From the NCBI RefSeq assembly GCF_016808095.1, contig NC_068971.1, forward strand, positions 25,006,131 through 25,070,130: a stretch of DNA of 64,000 nucleotides, in the 5' to 3' direction. Source of the DNA: Vigna angularis. Its lineage: Eukaryota > Streptophyta > Magnoliopsida > Fabales > Fabaceae. Positions 12,101 to 25,148 of this stretch are shown here, piece by piece; the first letter of the stretch is position 1, and every line of letters begins with the position of its first letter. The position numbers and the translations under genes were made by a program. Under the pieces are notes generated by a model. It was not told the origin of the DNA and did not search any database. It saw only the letters and a list, made by a program, of their open reading frames with translations.

Positions 12101-15100
12101 CCCAAATAGCTATGTTTGATATCTAGACTAAAACCCAAAAAGAAAAAGCCTCCTGTTTGGGTTGTATGGTTGATGCCACCTGTCCAAAGTTTGCCAGAAG
12201 AGACAAATAACTTTGATGGTTTTTTGAGAGATGAATTTATATCATTTTTAATTCACAATCTCAATACATCAAGTTTATGGATTTCTTTTATACCGTGTAT
12301 ATATTTGACATTTTTATTCAACGTGGCATTTAAATTTATATTTAGATTATTTCGAACCAATTTTATTACTAATATTGAACTGGTTTATTTATTTTTTTGA
12401 AAGGATGTAGTAAGGAAGAGATTATGATACCAAGTTTTAATTCTCGTATCACTTTTAGTTTAAAATTTTAAGAAAATTGATTCATAGATCCTTTTTTTAT
12501 ATATGATTTAATTTTATGATTTTTGTTGGATCTATAGAGATCCTTTCTTTTATATATGATTTAATTTTATGATTTCTGTTAGTTTCATATCGAAGGTTTA
12601 TCGAAGAAACACAAATATCAATGAGATATGAGTCTAATTATATAACAGATTCATATTATTTTCTATCCAAAATCTTAAAGTAATGGATTAATAAATTTTT
12701 TACTTTTATACAATATTTTACTTTTTTATTTATATCTAATGTGAAACTTAAACTTATACTTAAATTCTTAATAATTTATGTTGTGTTTTGTGATTAAGGT
12801 AGAATAATGTAACAGTGATATTAATGAGGTTTGAAATGTGTGATAAGGAAATATATAGTATATATATTTATGATATGAAGACAGTGTTAGGGACAGGGGT
12901 ACCAAAGGTGAGACTTGGCAAAATGGCAAGTCACTGAAGTGGGGTCTCCCATTGTGTGCATATGCATGCTTCGTCCTTAGTGCTGACATTTTGAAAACGC
13001 AAGCATGCAACAGTTATGACTCCATAAATGCATGTTTCAGAGTGTCCAATGCCTTGTCCCATTTTGGTCTCAGAAGGTGACTTGTCATCTCTGTCAACAT
13101 TCCTCTCCATCTCCACCGTCCATTTTCCATTCCCTCTCGTCATCATTCTCTCTCCGCATCACCCAAGTCAACCACAAAACTCATACAACATCGTCATCGT
13201 CATCATCTTCTTCTTCTTCCTCTTCTTCTTTCACCATGATAGATACTTCATTACGTATTTCGTTACTTGTGCTACAGAGTTGTTGTGTACTATTGTTTTG
13301 TGAAATGTCAATGCTTTTTAATTTATTACTATTCCATATCTTGGCTCAACTTACACAGTCTTATGGCTTTAAATCAACATGATGAATCAATGTGGGCCAT
13401 TAAATCTTTCATGAATTTTGAAAATGATTGATCAGGCAAAAGTCTGTACTTGTCCGTTTCTGATTTTTTTTTAGTTTCTTCGGTTATCAGATTCTAAACC
13501 TTTTTCCAATCCATACTTTTACCTTTTACATACATCTTCATATACTCTTTTCCTTTCTTCTTATGCAATGTCACTTCTAATCATTTTCTATATCTCATGC
13601 ACCCACTTTAGTATTACTTTTCTAATGTGTTTATCAGGTAACTTTCGTTCTAACTGGGTACTAAGATGTCTGAAAAGTTTTCAACTCTCTCCTTTACTTT
13701 CTTTTCTTTCTTTTTTTCTTTTCAAATACAACAATTTTAAGATGATTTTATTTCTATAAGGAGTTGTCAAATGATAATTATTAGTATTAAAGAATATTAT
13801 TTAATAATTCGTTATAAAAATAAAATGATACTATCACTAAGTATTTGTATTTATAAAAAAGTAGAATAAAAATGTGTCAAATAAAAGTATAAGCTGTTTG
13901 AGTGTCCAAAAAAAATATATTATTGTCGTACTCAAAATTACTTTATAACTATAATTTTTGATGAGAATACCTATAAAATACTTCCACTTAATATTCTATA
14001 TAATAATATTTTAATCATATTTATTTTATTTTTTGATTTAAAATGTCAATATACAGTATTATATTATTATCAAGAGTGGTACCTTTTTCGCTTACGATCA
14101 ATTATCATACATTTTTATTATTAAAAATATAATTTTTCATTACTTATCATGTGGGAGTATAAAAATAATTGTTGTCAATATATCATTTTGTTTACAAATA
14201 TTGTTGATTTAAGTTTTACCTTATCTTTAGATGTAGAATATGTAAGGAATAGCTTTTATATATATATATATAATATTTTCTGAAAAAATGTATTTTCTTA
14301 AAAAGTAATTAAAAAAATTAAAATTATAAGAATTTATAAAAGTAATTAATCAAATTAGATGATTTCAAAATTATAAGCTTAAAAAATTGAAAATATTCAT
14401 ACTTTCTCCTTTTAAAATATTGTGTTCTTCTTTATAATCACCTTACGACTTGTTGTTAGTAGAAATATTGTCATAATAACATCATTTTCTCGATCAATGT
14501 TGATGAACATATCTTTTAAGTTAGTTGATTGTAATTACTTAAATCCTTGTCATCAAAATTATATTTTTATATGTATAAGTCAATGTTTTGATATTAATTT
14601 TTTTATCAATTTCAACACCTTTTCTAAATTGATTTTTCTTGTTATTGTAAACATATTATTCTTTTGCCAAAAAATAATTTTCTTGTTAATAATATCAACA
14701 TATGTTATTTTCAATTAATGTAATATAATATTGTCTATTATCAACATAAATATGGATTTTCTCAACTAATAATGTGAGGTTATGTTTCATCTTGTATTAT
14801 CTACAACATTTTATCAACGTCAATAAAAGCATTTGACTAATGTTGGTCGAAGTTTATATGAATTTGTATTGACCTTGTTGAAATTGTTTATTTGTGAATA
14901 TATAAACTAAAACTATTTCTTAATGTTAGAATTTTTGTCAATCAATATCGATAGAACTACTTTTATATTTATGGATGTCAACTCAACCTTTTATGTTAAA
15001 GTATATGGTTATTATTTTGGTCAATTTCTCGATAGTTGAAGTAATGTTTATTGAAATATTTTATTTTAAAATCAAATAAATTTCTTTATCCGAATTAAAT

Positions 15101-16440
15101 ATTAAAAAAAATAAACAATTTTGAATGAGAAGTATAAAAGAATGGTTTTGAATTTCTTCAAATATTGTAAAGTTTTCTAAATTTTGTTCTTTTTCATGTC
15201 CATAAATGCTTTTAACATTTTTTTTATCTTCTGAGATAAATTTCTAATGTGAGAACTATGGAAGTTCCTTTTCATGTTCATCACTGTATTTGGCATTATA
15301 TTTTTTTGGATCTTGTGAGAACAATGTCTGAATAAGTAAAAGCTGTGTGTATGGGTTTCTATAGGTACGAAAAAAATGAGAAGTAAATATAAGTGATACA
15401 AAGTAATTAAAATCTATGTAAGTAAAAATACATTGATTTTTTTATTTTTGCTGAGTGAAAATAGAAGGATCTATAGAGACAGATAACCAAAATTCAAGTG
15501 AATGAGAAATATATCACTTCTAAACATTATCTTTAGCTTAACTTTGGCATATTTTCTTTGTAATCTTTTATATTTTGTTATTTAATTTATATAGCAATAT
15601 TATATTTAATTGATTTATTTTTATTAATAATTGTAAAAAAATGACAATTTTTCTCAATATCTGTTTATAATAATGGCTCAAAACTTGTTTTATGAAGAGT
15701 TATATCGACCAACATTATATGAACTACAGTTAAAGTGTCCGATTCCTACCAATTATCCAGTTTCTGTGGTTCAATAGTATGTTTTTGAAATATTAAGTAA
15801 GTGGTGATTTCAACTGTAGTGTGCTAAATAATTGAAACTCTACAATTTGTATAAAGAAAAATTAATTACAGAGTTATCAGGGTATATGAAATTTAAAAAT
15901 TAAGGGCAAATTTATACAATAAGAAAACTAATAAATATGCAATCTGTATATCGTTAGATAAGCATAAATGAAAGAAATAAAAAGTAATGTGAAAAAAAGC
16001 AACTTCTCTTATTAGAATTATTAATAGTAGGTAAGATAAAGAAAATTCCCACCCAAATTATTTTACTGTTTCGTACAATTTCTTTTTTAATGAAATAGAA
16101 GTAAAATTAGAAGATTTGTTTTTAAAATATAAGTTAAAAATATAAATAAATATATTTATATTTTTTATGTAAAAGTAAAATATATATACTTTATTAAAAT
16201 TTTACTTTTCTGATCCGAATTTCTATATATTTTGTATGAATGGACATATTTGCTAAGCATGTCTCTTTCATTTTCATGATTTTTGTGTAAGTGTTCACCC
16301 ATCTTCAAATGATATACTTAAGTATTAATCCTTAGAACATTGAGATTCATTTGAAAAAAACTAACATTTTTTAATACATTATAAATGAGTTTTGTTATTT
16401 TAAAACACATCATTTTTATAAAAAATAGTTTTTTAGAGTT
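12101..16440. other. AT-rich intergenic region
   Basis: Very AT-rich with short random ORFs only. A CT/TC-rich stretch with TCATCG/TCTTCT microsatellite is at about 13190-13235. No domain-bearing ORF, tRNA-like structure or clear transposon terminus was found. Confidence 0.45.
12487..12590. repeat. Short direct duplication, period about 52 bp
   Basis: Two adjacent copies beginning GATCCTTT and continuing TATATATGATTTAATT lie at about 12487 and 12539. They differ at a few positions. This is a local tandem duplication in non-coding DNA. Confidence 0.6.
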
Positions 16441-16449
16441 TTTTTACTT

Positions 16450-18832
16450 CTTTTTAAAAGTTCTTCTTCTACATTCATTTGTTTGAAAATCAAAGACCGG
16501 CTGAGTGATCACAGCGACAAGATTTTCAAGTCTATCCCCAATCAGTTTCTCCAAAATAGTAAGTTGATTTCTACTCTTTTTCTTTGGTCTGTCTCGTTTC
16601 CTTTGCATGCAAGTCGTAGTGTTTTTGCATGTGTCATTTAAGTCTTCTATGAGACTCTCTATTGATCAGTAGTTCTGATGGTATACCCTGATTATATTTC
16701 TATAAGTAGTAGGTGCAGATAGAGTCTTTGAGCTAGTAGAGTCATCTTAGCTCTTGTATATCAGTTAGGTCCTTTGTAAGGTAAGGGAAGCTAACCAATA
16801 TCTTTTTTTAAATTTGTCTATAGGTTTTGAGTTTGTGTTCATGCTTGAAATGGGGTGAAATTGATGTTTAATTTGATTAATTTTGATGATATGCACTGGT
16901 TTTGTTGTTGGATGATTTATGAATGTAAATTGATTGTTGATATGAGGGTATGTTTGCTGAATGATATTGATCCTTGATATTTTGTGTGATACATTTGTTG
17001 TACAGTGGATTAATAGGCTATTGAATTGTACTTTGATGGAAAGAAACACTTAAGTTGCAAGATTAAGGGTTTTTGGTTTGAGTTTTTATGAGCTATGATT
17101 CATGAGCTATTGTTTTGATGAATTTATTAGGTTTTATGTTTTTGGTTTGTCAATACTTTAGTGTAATTGTCAGTTATAGTCAAGAAAAAAGGGGTTGTCA
17201 CAGGTGAAAGTTTGGAAGAATGATTAACCATGTAAATTTGATGTTTGATGTTAGCTTTGAAGTTATTTAACACTTAGTTGGCTACTTTGAACATTAGAAT
17301 TTTGGTTTAAAGCATGAAAAATGTGATACAGAGTTTTAAGTTATTGGTTGATCAGTTGAACCTTGTTTCCTGGTCAAATCACCAAATTGATATCCAATTT
17401 AAATTATAAACTTGTTTTTGGATAAATTTTAATGTCTATGATGCCATTTTGGTCATTTGGATGAGTATTGGGGACAACCAAAGCTAGTTTCAAAGTTGAT
17501 GTCATCTGGTATAGCACTGAGTGGCCCTATATGGAGCTTAGCGTTGCCAAAACAATGAGTCACTGGGCTTCAGAGCGCTGAGTACTCTCTTTGAGCACTG
17601 AGTAGACCAAAACCCGAGAGCAAATGCACTTAGGGGCACTAAACGGTGGAAGTAGGCGCTGAGTGCCAACTCTCCACTTTAGGTCTGCACTTTAATCCTT
17701 TTTAATTTGTTAGGCGAGGAGATGCCTCGCATGGCGAGCTAGGTTGGCGTTGGGCACCAGAACTAGGCATTGGGCGCCTAGACGCATGTCATGTTTATTT
17801 TCTTTGCTTTTGATTTCTTGTTTATACATGATATGTTGTAATGATTGAATACTTATTGAGTGAAATGTAACGATTTATTTTGGATGGCAACACAATTAAT
17901 TATATGATTAAAGTATGATGTGAAGAGGATTCCAAGGGGAAGTTCTCGTGGATGATTAAAGTAATGTGATGTATTTATGTAAAGACTCAATCTTGGAAAT
18001 TACCCTGACACTTCAATAACTATCCAATCTCAAGTAGAAAAGGATGAATTATGTGGTAAGGAGTAGCAGAAGATCCTAATATATGGTTTGGTGTTCTTTA
18101 GTCATAGGTGGTAGACGGACTAGCCTTGTGTGGTAGCTTGGGATGGGTCAGTTGTTCCACCAATACAAGTGCAAAAACTTGTCATAGTCTGACATCACTA
18201 CACATATCTAGATGGTCAAGCTAAGTGTTATAAATCTATTTATGCTTTGGGTTGAATTGAGGATGTAATTAGAATACATGGTTGTATGCCTCAAGATGGA
18301 TTTATATAACTTGTATATATGTTAACTTTTGTATTTATTGTATGAAAGAACTTTTGGTATGTTAGCTTATCCTTTCTTATCTGTGTTTGTTTATCTGTTT
18401 TATTTATTCTCTTTTGAAATGATCACCTAGTGAGCTTAGAGTGATGTCTTTCTGGTGAGCAGGTGTTGGGAGGAGATGGAGTTAAGGCATAAAGTAGGAT
18501 GTTGTGTTTTAGTTTCATCTGTTTTATTTATTCTCTTTTGAAATGATCACCTAGTGAGCTTAGAGTGATGTCTTTCTGGAGAGCAGGTGTTGGGAGGAGA
18601 TGAAGTTAAGGCATAAAGTAGGATGTTGTGTTTTAGTTTCATTTGTTTTTGGATAACCTATTACACTTTTGGTTCATGTAATATCTCATAGTTGTGTAAC
18701 ATCTTGTATATATTTTTATAAGGTATTTATAGATATCTATAATAACAACTTATAAGTTCTTTTTGAGTTGATTGTTTTGTAAGATTTGACAAATCTCATG
18801 ATAATTGAATATATAAAATTTTGGATGTTATA
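16450..18832 (+). repeat. LTR-like dispersed repeat, copy A
   Basis: Member of a dispersed family with copies at 31131-32356 (B), 53789-56200 (C, inverted) and a terminal piece ending at 48761. The copies share blocks in the same order: a region with 'aaggtaagggaagcta' (near 16780), an AGCGCTGAG-rich stretch (17500-17780), a block around 'gacacttcaat' and 'agtagagaa' (17950-18250), and an end GGATGTTATA at 18823-18832. That end is the complement of TGTAACATCC, a common LTR end in plant Ty3/gypsy elements. The left limit is approximate. It has no gene. I read it as a solo or partial LTR; the true element orientation is not settled. Confidence 0.65.
18393..18640 (+). repeat. 124-bp tandem duplication inside copy A
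   Basis: Two adjacent near-identical 124-bp units (18393-18516 and 18517-18640), both containing 'gatcacctagtgagctta' and 'ggtgttgggaggagatg'. They differ at only a few bases, so the duplication is recent compared with the family's divergence. Confidence 0.88.
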
Positions 18833-18930
18833 GACCTAGATAGGATTACTTTTTTACTAAAGTTTTAACTTTTCAAATTAAAGGATGTTGTAGTTTCTTC
18901 ACATTAGTATAACACAAGGATAATATGTTT

Positions 18931-21900
18931 TATAATTATAAAATTATAAAATTATAAAATTATAAAATTATAAAATTATAAAATTATAAAATTATAAAAT
19001 TATAAAATTATAAAATTATAAAATTATAAAATTATAAAATTATAAAATTATAAAATTATAAAATTATAAAATTATAAAATTATAAAATTATAAAATTATA
19101 AAATTATAAAATCATAAAATTATAAAATCATAAAATCATAAAATCATAAAATCATAAAATCATAAAATCATAAAATCATAAAATCATAAAATCATAAAAT
19201 TATAAAATGATAAAATTACAAAATTATAAAATTACAAAATTACAAAATTAAAAAATTACAAAATTACAAAATTACAAAATTACAAAATTACAAAATTACA
19301 AAATTAGAAAATTATAAAATTATAAAATTGTAAAATTGTAAAATTGTAAAATTGTAAAATTGTAAAATTGTAAAATTGTAAAATTGTAAAATTGTAAAAT
19401 TGTAAAATTGTAAAATTGTAAAATTGTAAAATTGTAAAATTGTAAAATTGTAAAATTGTAAAATTGTAAAATTGTAAAATTGTAAAATTGTAAAATTGTA
19501 AAATTGTAAAATTGTAAAATTGTAAAATTGTAAAATTGTAAAACTGTAAAACTGTAAAATTGTAAAATTGTAAAACTGTAAAATTGTAAAATTGTAAAAT
19601 TGTAAAATTGTAAAATTGTACAATTGTAAAATTGTAGAATTCTATAGAATTATAGAATTATAGAATTATAGAATTATAGAATTATAGAATTATAGAATTA
19701 TAGAATTATAAATTATAGATTTATACAATTATAGAATTATAGAATTATAAAATTATAGATTTATACAATTATAGAATTATAAAATTATAAAATTATAAAA
19801 TTATAAAATTATAAAATTATAAAATTATAAAATTATAAAATTATAAAATTATAAAATTATAAAATTATAAAATTATAAAATTATAAAATTATAAAATTAT
19901 AAAATTATAAAATTATAAAATTATAAAATTATAAAATTATAAAATTATAAAATTATAAAATTATAAAATTATAAAATTATAAAATTATAAAATTATAAAA
20001 TTATAAAATTATAAAATTATAAAATTATAAAATTATAAAATTATAAAATTATAAAATTATAAAATTATAAAATTATAAAATTATAAAATTATAAAATTAT
20101 AAAATTATAAAATTATAAAATTATAAAATTATAAAATTATAAAATTATAAAATTATAAAATTATAAAATTATAAAATTATAAAATTATAAAATTATAAAA
20201 TTATAAAATTATAAAATTATAAAATTATAAAATTATAAAATTATAAAATTATAAAATTATAAAATTATAAAATTATAAAATTATAAAATTATAAAATTAT
20301 AAAATTATAAAATTATAAAATTATAAAATTATAAAATTATAAAATTATAAAATTATAAAATTATAAAATTATAAAATTATAAAATTATAAAATTATAAAA
20401 TTATAAAATTATAAAATTATAAAATTATAAAATTATAAAATTATAAAATTATAAAATTATAAAATTATAAAATTATAAAATTATAAAATTATAAAATTAT
20501 AAAATTATAAAATTATAAAATTATAAAATTATAAAATTATAAAATTATAAAATTATAAAATTATAAAATTATAAAATTATAAAATTATAAAATTATAAAA
20601 TTATAAAATTATAAAATTATAAAATTATAAAATTATAAAATTATAAAATTATAAAATTATAAAATTATAAAATTATAAAATTATAAAATTATAAAATTAT
20701 AAAATTATAAAATTATAAAATTATAAAATTATAAAATTATAAAATTATAAAATTATAAAATTATAAAATTATAAAATTATAAAATTATAAAATTATAAAA
20801 TTATAAAATTATAAAATTATAAAATTATAAAATTATAAAATTATAAAATTATAAAATTATAAAATTATAAAATTATAAAATTATAAAATTATAAAATTAT
20901 AAAATTATAAAATTATAAAATTATAAAATTATAAAATTATAAAATTATAAAATTATAAAATTATAAAATTATAAAATTATAAAATTATAAAATTATAAAA
21001 TTATAAAATTATAAAATTATAAAATTATAAAATTATAAAATTATAAAATTATAAAATTATAAAATTATAAAATTATAAAATTATAAAATTATAAAATTAT
21101 AAAATTATAAAATTATAAAATTATAAAATTATAAAATTATAAAATTATAAAATTATAAAATTATAAAATTATAAAATTATAAAATTATAAAATTATAAAA
21201 TTATAAAATTATAAAATTATAAAATTATAAAATTATAAAATTATAAAATTATAAAATTATAAAATTATAAAATTATAAAATTATAAAATTATAAAATTAT
21301 AAAATTATAAAATTATAAAATTATAAAATTATAAAATTATAAAATTATAAAATTATAAAATTATAAAATTATAAAATTATAAAATTATAAAATTATAAAA
21401 TTATAAAATTATAAAATTATAAAATTATAAAATTATAAAATTATAAAATTATAAAATTATAAAATTATAAAATTATAAAATTATAAAATTATAAAATTAT
21501 AAAATTATAAAATTATAAAATTATAAAATTATAAAATTATAAAATTATAAAATTATAAAATTATAAAATTATAAAATTATAAAATTATAAAATTATAAAA
21601 TTATAAAATTATAAAATTATAAAATTATAAAATTATAAAATTATAAAATTATAAAATTATAAAATTATAAAATTATAAAATTATAAAATTATAAAATTAT
21701 AAAATTATAAAATTATAAAATTATAAAATTATAAAATTATAAAATTGTAAAATTATAAAATTGTAAAATTATAAAATTCTAAAATTCTAAAATTCTAAAA
21801 TTCTAAATTTCTAAAATTCTAAAATTCTAAAATTGTAAAATTGTAAAATTCTACAATTCTAAAATTCTCAAATATAAAATTATAAAATTATGAAATTATG

Positions 21901-21990
21901 AAATTATTTTATGAAATTATGAAATTATGAAATTATGAAATTATAAAATTATAAAATTTAAAAAATTATAAAATTGTAAAATGTTAAGAT
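18931..21990. repeat. Large octanucleotide microsatellite array, unit AAAATTAT
   Basis: About 3.06 kb, roughly 380 units, of an 8-bp tandem repeat. It is divided into blocks of one variant each: AAAATTAT (about 18931-19110), AAAATCAT (19110-19205), AAAATTAC (19211-19303), AAAATTGT (19327-19637), AGAATTAT (about 19650-19770), an almost perfect AAAATTAT core (about 19771-21740, near 246 units), then mixed TTGT/TTCT units and a GAAATTAT block to the end. A 103-residue minus-strand ORF at 19312-19623 (repeating YNFTILQF) is only translated repeat. The array follows copy A by about 100 bases. Confidence 0.97.
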
Positions 21991-22325
21991 AAGATCGTCT
22001 AGATAGTAGACCATCTAAGCAACTCAGGTTTTAAAATTTAACAAAGGACATTAAACTAAATATTGTTGTGTATGTAAAACTTTTTAAAGCAATGATGTTT
22101 TAAAAAAAAGACTAATAACGTCTGAAGTTAAGTTTATGAATAACATTTTCTTGACCAAGGTGTCTAAATGAATTAGAAAATCATAAATAGTGTCTGAAAG
22201 AAAGTATTTGTCTTTAAAATCATCTAATAGACTAGATTTGCAAAAGAAGCTAGCGTATGATACAAACAAAAGTCTATCTCCTGTATAACACTAAGGCTAA
22301 AAGAAGTTTGTATTCAATACAGTGT
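21985..22325. repeat. Dispersed repeat segment, paired with 45805-46115
   Basis: Shares an ordered series of matching phrases with 45805-46115, including 'gattagaaaatcata' style sequence, 'gaaagtat', 'aatagacta', 'aagctagc' and 'tctatctc'. Copies are moderately diverged. It is likely part of a retrotransposon LTR or UTR, but no terminal motif or coding sequence was identified. Confidence 0.55.
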
Positions 22326-22327
22326 GA

Positions 22328-24300
22328 TGGGTGTCGCACCCCATACAAATTTGATATGCAATTAAGTATGCAGTATAGAGTAGGAAGTGACTCCTAGGTC
22401 GTCTCTCAAGGACCAAATATTGTTTGAGACTTAGGTTAAACACGTAGTGGGGGTTTGAAAGTGTTTTTGCAATGAAAATTAAACTAAATTAAAACTGGAA
22501 ATTGAAGACAACCAAATATAATTAAAAATCATGAAAGAGATGTGAAAAACATGCAGACCGAACGGTCCTACATGACCGAACGGTTCTAAAGTGGAGACCG
22601 AATGGTCTCTAAAGAAAGGAAATGGAAATGCATGAAGGAAAAGCTGGAAACCGAACGGTAAAAGCAAACTGAACAATACAAACAAGGCCGAACGGTTCTA
22701 CAGTAATCGAATGGTTCTACAAGTAGTAAAGACGAAGGCTATTAAAACAGTAAAATGAAAACTAAAGCTGAACAACACAAGAACAAGCTGAACAGTATTA
22801 AAGCAAGACTGAATGGAACTGAGATGAAAACTAAACAAATGCACAAGACAAATCCGAACGGTCTCTAACGATGAAGCATGTTAGAGACTGAACGATATTA
22901 ATTTAAAAACGAATGGTCTATAAAAGTTGTAGAAACAGTAAATGTGCATAATCAAAAAGCAGTAGAAACGAAGTTGCAGAAACAAAACGCTGGAACAGTA
23001 AACGCTCAGGCAGAAACGAAATTGTAGTGAATTAAAATGCACCAAATGAACTCAAACATAAAACTCAAATCTAGAATTGCAAATGATAATGAAACAACAC
23101 ATTAAAACGAATGAACAGTAAAACGTAGAACAGTAAAAAAGCAGCACAACAATTGAAAACCAGATGAACATTAAATGCAGAAAATGTAAACGAAGAAGAA
23201 ACTTGACTGCAGCAACAAATTTGAACTTTGAAATTGTAAAGAGAATGAGTTCAATACATGAAGAGTAAAAGCAAAACCTAAAACCTCCCCAAGGGGAGGA
23301 AGAAGAAGAAGCACCCAACCCTAAAAGAAGAAACGTGCAAGTGGTGGCTGGAAGGAAAGAAAGCTCCCCAAAGACAGATAATGTAAGTGGCGACTGGGAG
23401 AATTAGGTAAAGTGAAAGTGATTTTAAGGTATATATACCCCAAATTACAAAAATGCCCTTCTAATGGGCTTCTACCAAAGATGGCTAAAAAAATGATCCC
23501 AAAGCTACACTAAAAAATGAGATTGAAATACAATGTTGTTGTGGAAAAAGGAAAATGACGTGGCCACACTCTAAAAGTACAGAATATGCTTTTAACATTG
23601 TTGTTGTTCCTGTAGTTACTACATCTGACCGTTCGGTCCTTATGGGCTCAGACCGATCGGTTAAGCACTGTTCTGCAGGTTCACGAACTGGTGTGCGGTC
23701 ATTACAAGACCGTTCGGTCATGCGTTCTCAGACAATAGCACTCTATTGTTCGGTGCAGGCTCTCTTTGACCATTCGGTAGATATCCACAAACCGTTCGGT
23801 CAAGTCTTCAACAAACCGTTCGGTCAAGTATTAAACAAATCGTTCGGTGTAGCAATGCAGACTGGTTTAGGGAAACTCATGCACTAAGGCTATGCCATAC
23901 GGTTCAACAGTTGAGCTCGAGTTCCACAGACTGTTCGGTCATACATTCTCGCACTCGTTTCGTAGTGACATGGGCAGACCGTTCGGTTCTGTAGTGCTCA
24001 GCCATTTAGTGCAGGTTCTCAGCAGCTGTTCGGTTAGGCCTTTGACAGACCGTTCGGTCAACAGCAATATGTTCAAACCTTTTGTCAACCTTTCAAACAG
24101 TGATTGTCCTGCAAATAGTAATTGAAATAATTAAGCCCAAATAATTCAAATTAATGAAAATAAGAATTACTCTTGAAATTAAGCCCAAATAGTAAAAATG
24201 AGACAATAATGGAGAATTAAGCACAATTCACTAATACAATTGAGTGTGAAAAGCTAAGCTAAGCTACGAAAAAGACCTCCTCATAATTTACGGGCTCCTC
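22328..24300. repeat. Repeat with many ACCGTTCGGT-type motifs in two inverted arms
   Basis: Non-coding repeat-like region. From about 22556 to 22925 the decamer occurs as ACCGAACGGT and close variants (about 9 times). From about 23628 to 24072 it occurs as the complement ACCGTTCGGT and variants (about 14 times). Roughly 700 bases with few motifs lie between. The left edge (22328-22440) has text typical of gypsy LTR ends. Two overlapping ORFs on opposite strands at 23485-23887 and one at 23892-24125 result from the motif (repeating DRSV or PFGQ) and have no known domain. Confidence 0.6.
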
Positions 24301-24329
24301 AACAACATCACTAAAGATTGGCCTGTTTT

Positions 24330-25104
24330 GATCATCAATACGATGATGAAGGCCAAAAGATACCTGGTCTACATTTTACCATATGACATCCTTGTCTCAA
24401 AAATTAGTGAGTTTAAAGGCGTAGATGTTACTAGCGAAAAAGTCTCCCATGTCTTGCCTGCACACGAGATTGGGGAAGACACCTTGAAGTAAATGGGTTT
24501 TGTTCCGCGGGACAACATCTTCGTTCACAAAGAAGATGCCAATAATGATGAAGATGATAAAGATACTGAGATGGTTGAACCTGTTAATGTAGCTGGTTCA
24601 TCTCATGATGGTCCTTCCCATGCTCCTCTAATTTCTTCTTTCTCAGTGGAAGAACATCTTGCAAACATCACATGCTAAAAGGTGGAAATGTGTAATCTTC
24701 AGCAAATAAGACATCAAGAGTTGCTTGATCTTCAAGTAACTCAACATAATCATCTTTGTGTCCTTATTTCTAATTTATATTATAGACTTACAAACATTGA
24801 AAGTCTCTTAGATGATGAGTTTGATGATTCCCCTAGTGTAGAATTTTAGTTCTTGTAATGTTGTTTTCAATGTCAACAAAACTATGCTTATTGATTAAAT
24901 TGAGGAGGAGATCCTTATTAGGGGAGTCTCTACAACCTTTTTGCTTATGATAAAAAATAAAGAGAAACAAACTTCAACACATGTTTTTTATGATCTGATT
25001 TAAACTAATGATATTGGTTATGTCTAAGTAAAAATCATGCAGGTATCAACAAAAAGCCCATAACAAAGAATGTTTTGATCATCATAAAAAAAGGAGGAGA
25101 TTGT
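24330..25104 (+). pseudogene. Decayed retroelement 3' portion
   Basis: The reading frame around 24340-24678 encodes a stretch (KAKRYLVYILPYDILVSK, a stop, then MGFVPRDNIFVHKED) that resembles the internal ORF called 'putative plant transposon protein' in plant retroelements. An in-frame stop is present at 24490-24492. It is followed by about 400 bases of AT-rich sequence and then AAAAGGAGGAGATTGTTA at about 25090-25107, which looks like a polypurine tract joined to an LTR start (TGTTA). The following LTR is cut short by the gypsy element beginning at 25149. The family assignment is tentative. Confidence 0.45.
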
Positions 25105-25148
25105 TACCATTTAGAAGGATTGAAGCCTTGAGAGATTTTGATGATGAT

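Noticed and set aside
19312..19623. 103-residue minus ORF with perfect YNFTILQF repeats
   Set aside because: It is a translation of the AAAATTGT part of the octanucleotide array. It lacks a real start context and any non-repeat sequence.
18931..21990. CRISPR-like array
   Set aside because: Units are 8 bp with no spacers, and the genome is plant nuclear. It is a simple tandem repeat.
23485..24125. ORFs on both strands with DRSV/PFGQ repeats
   Set aside because: Overlapping opposite-strand ORFs from the ACCGTTCGGT motif. No domain and no supported start.
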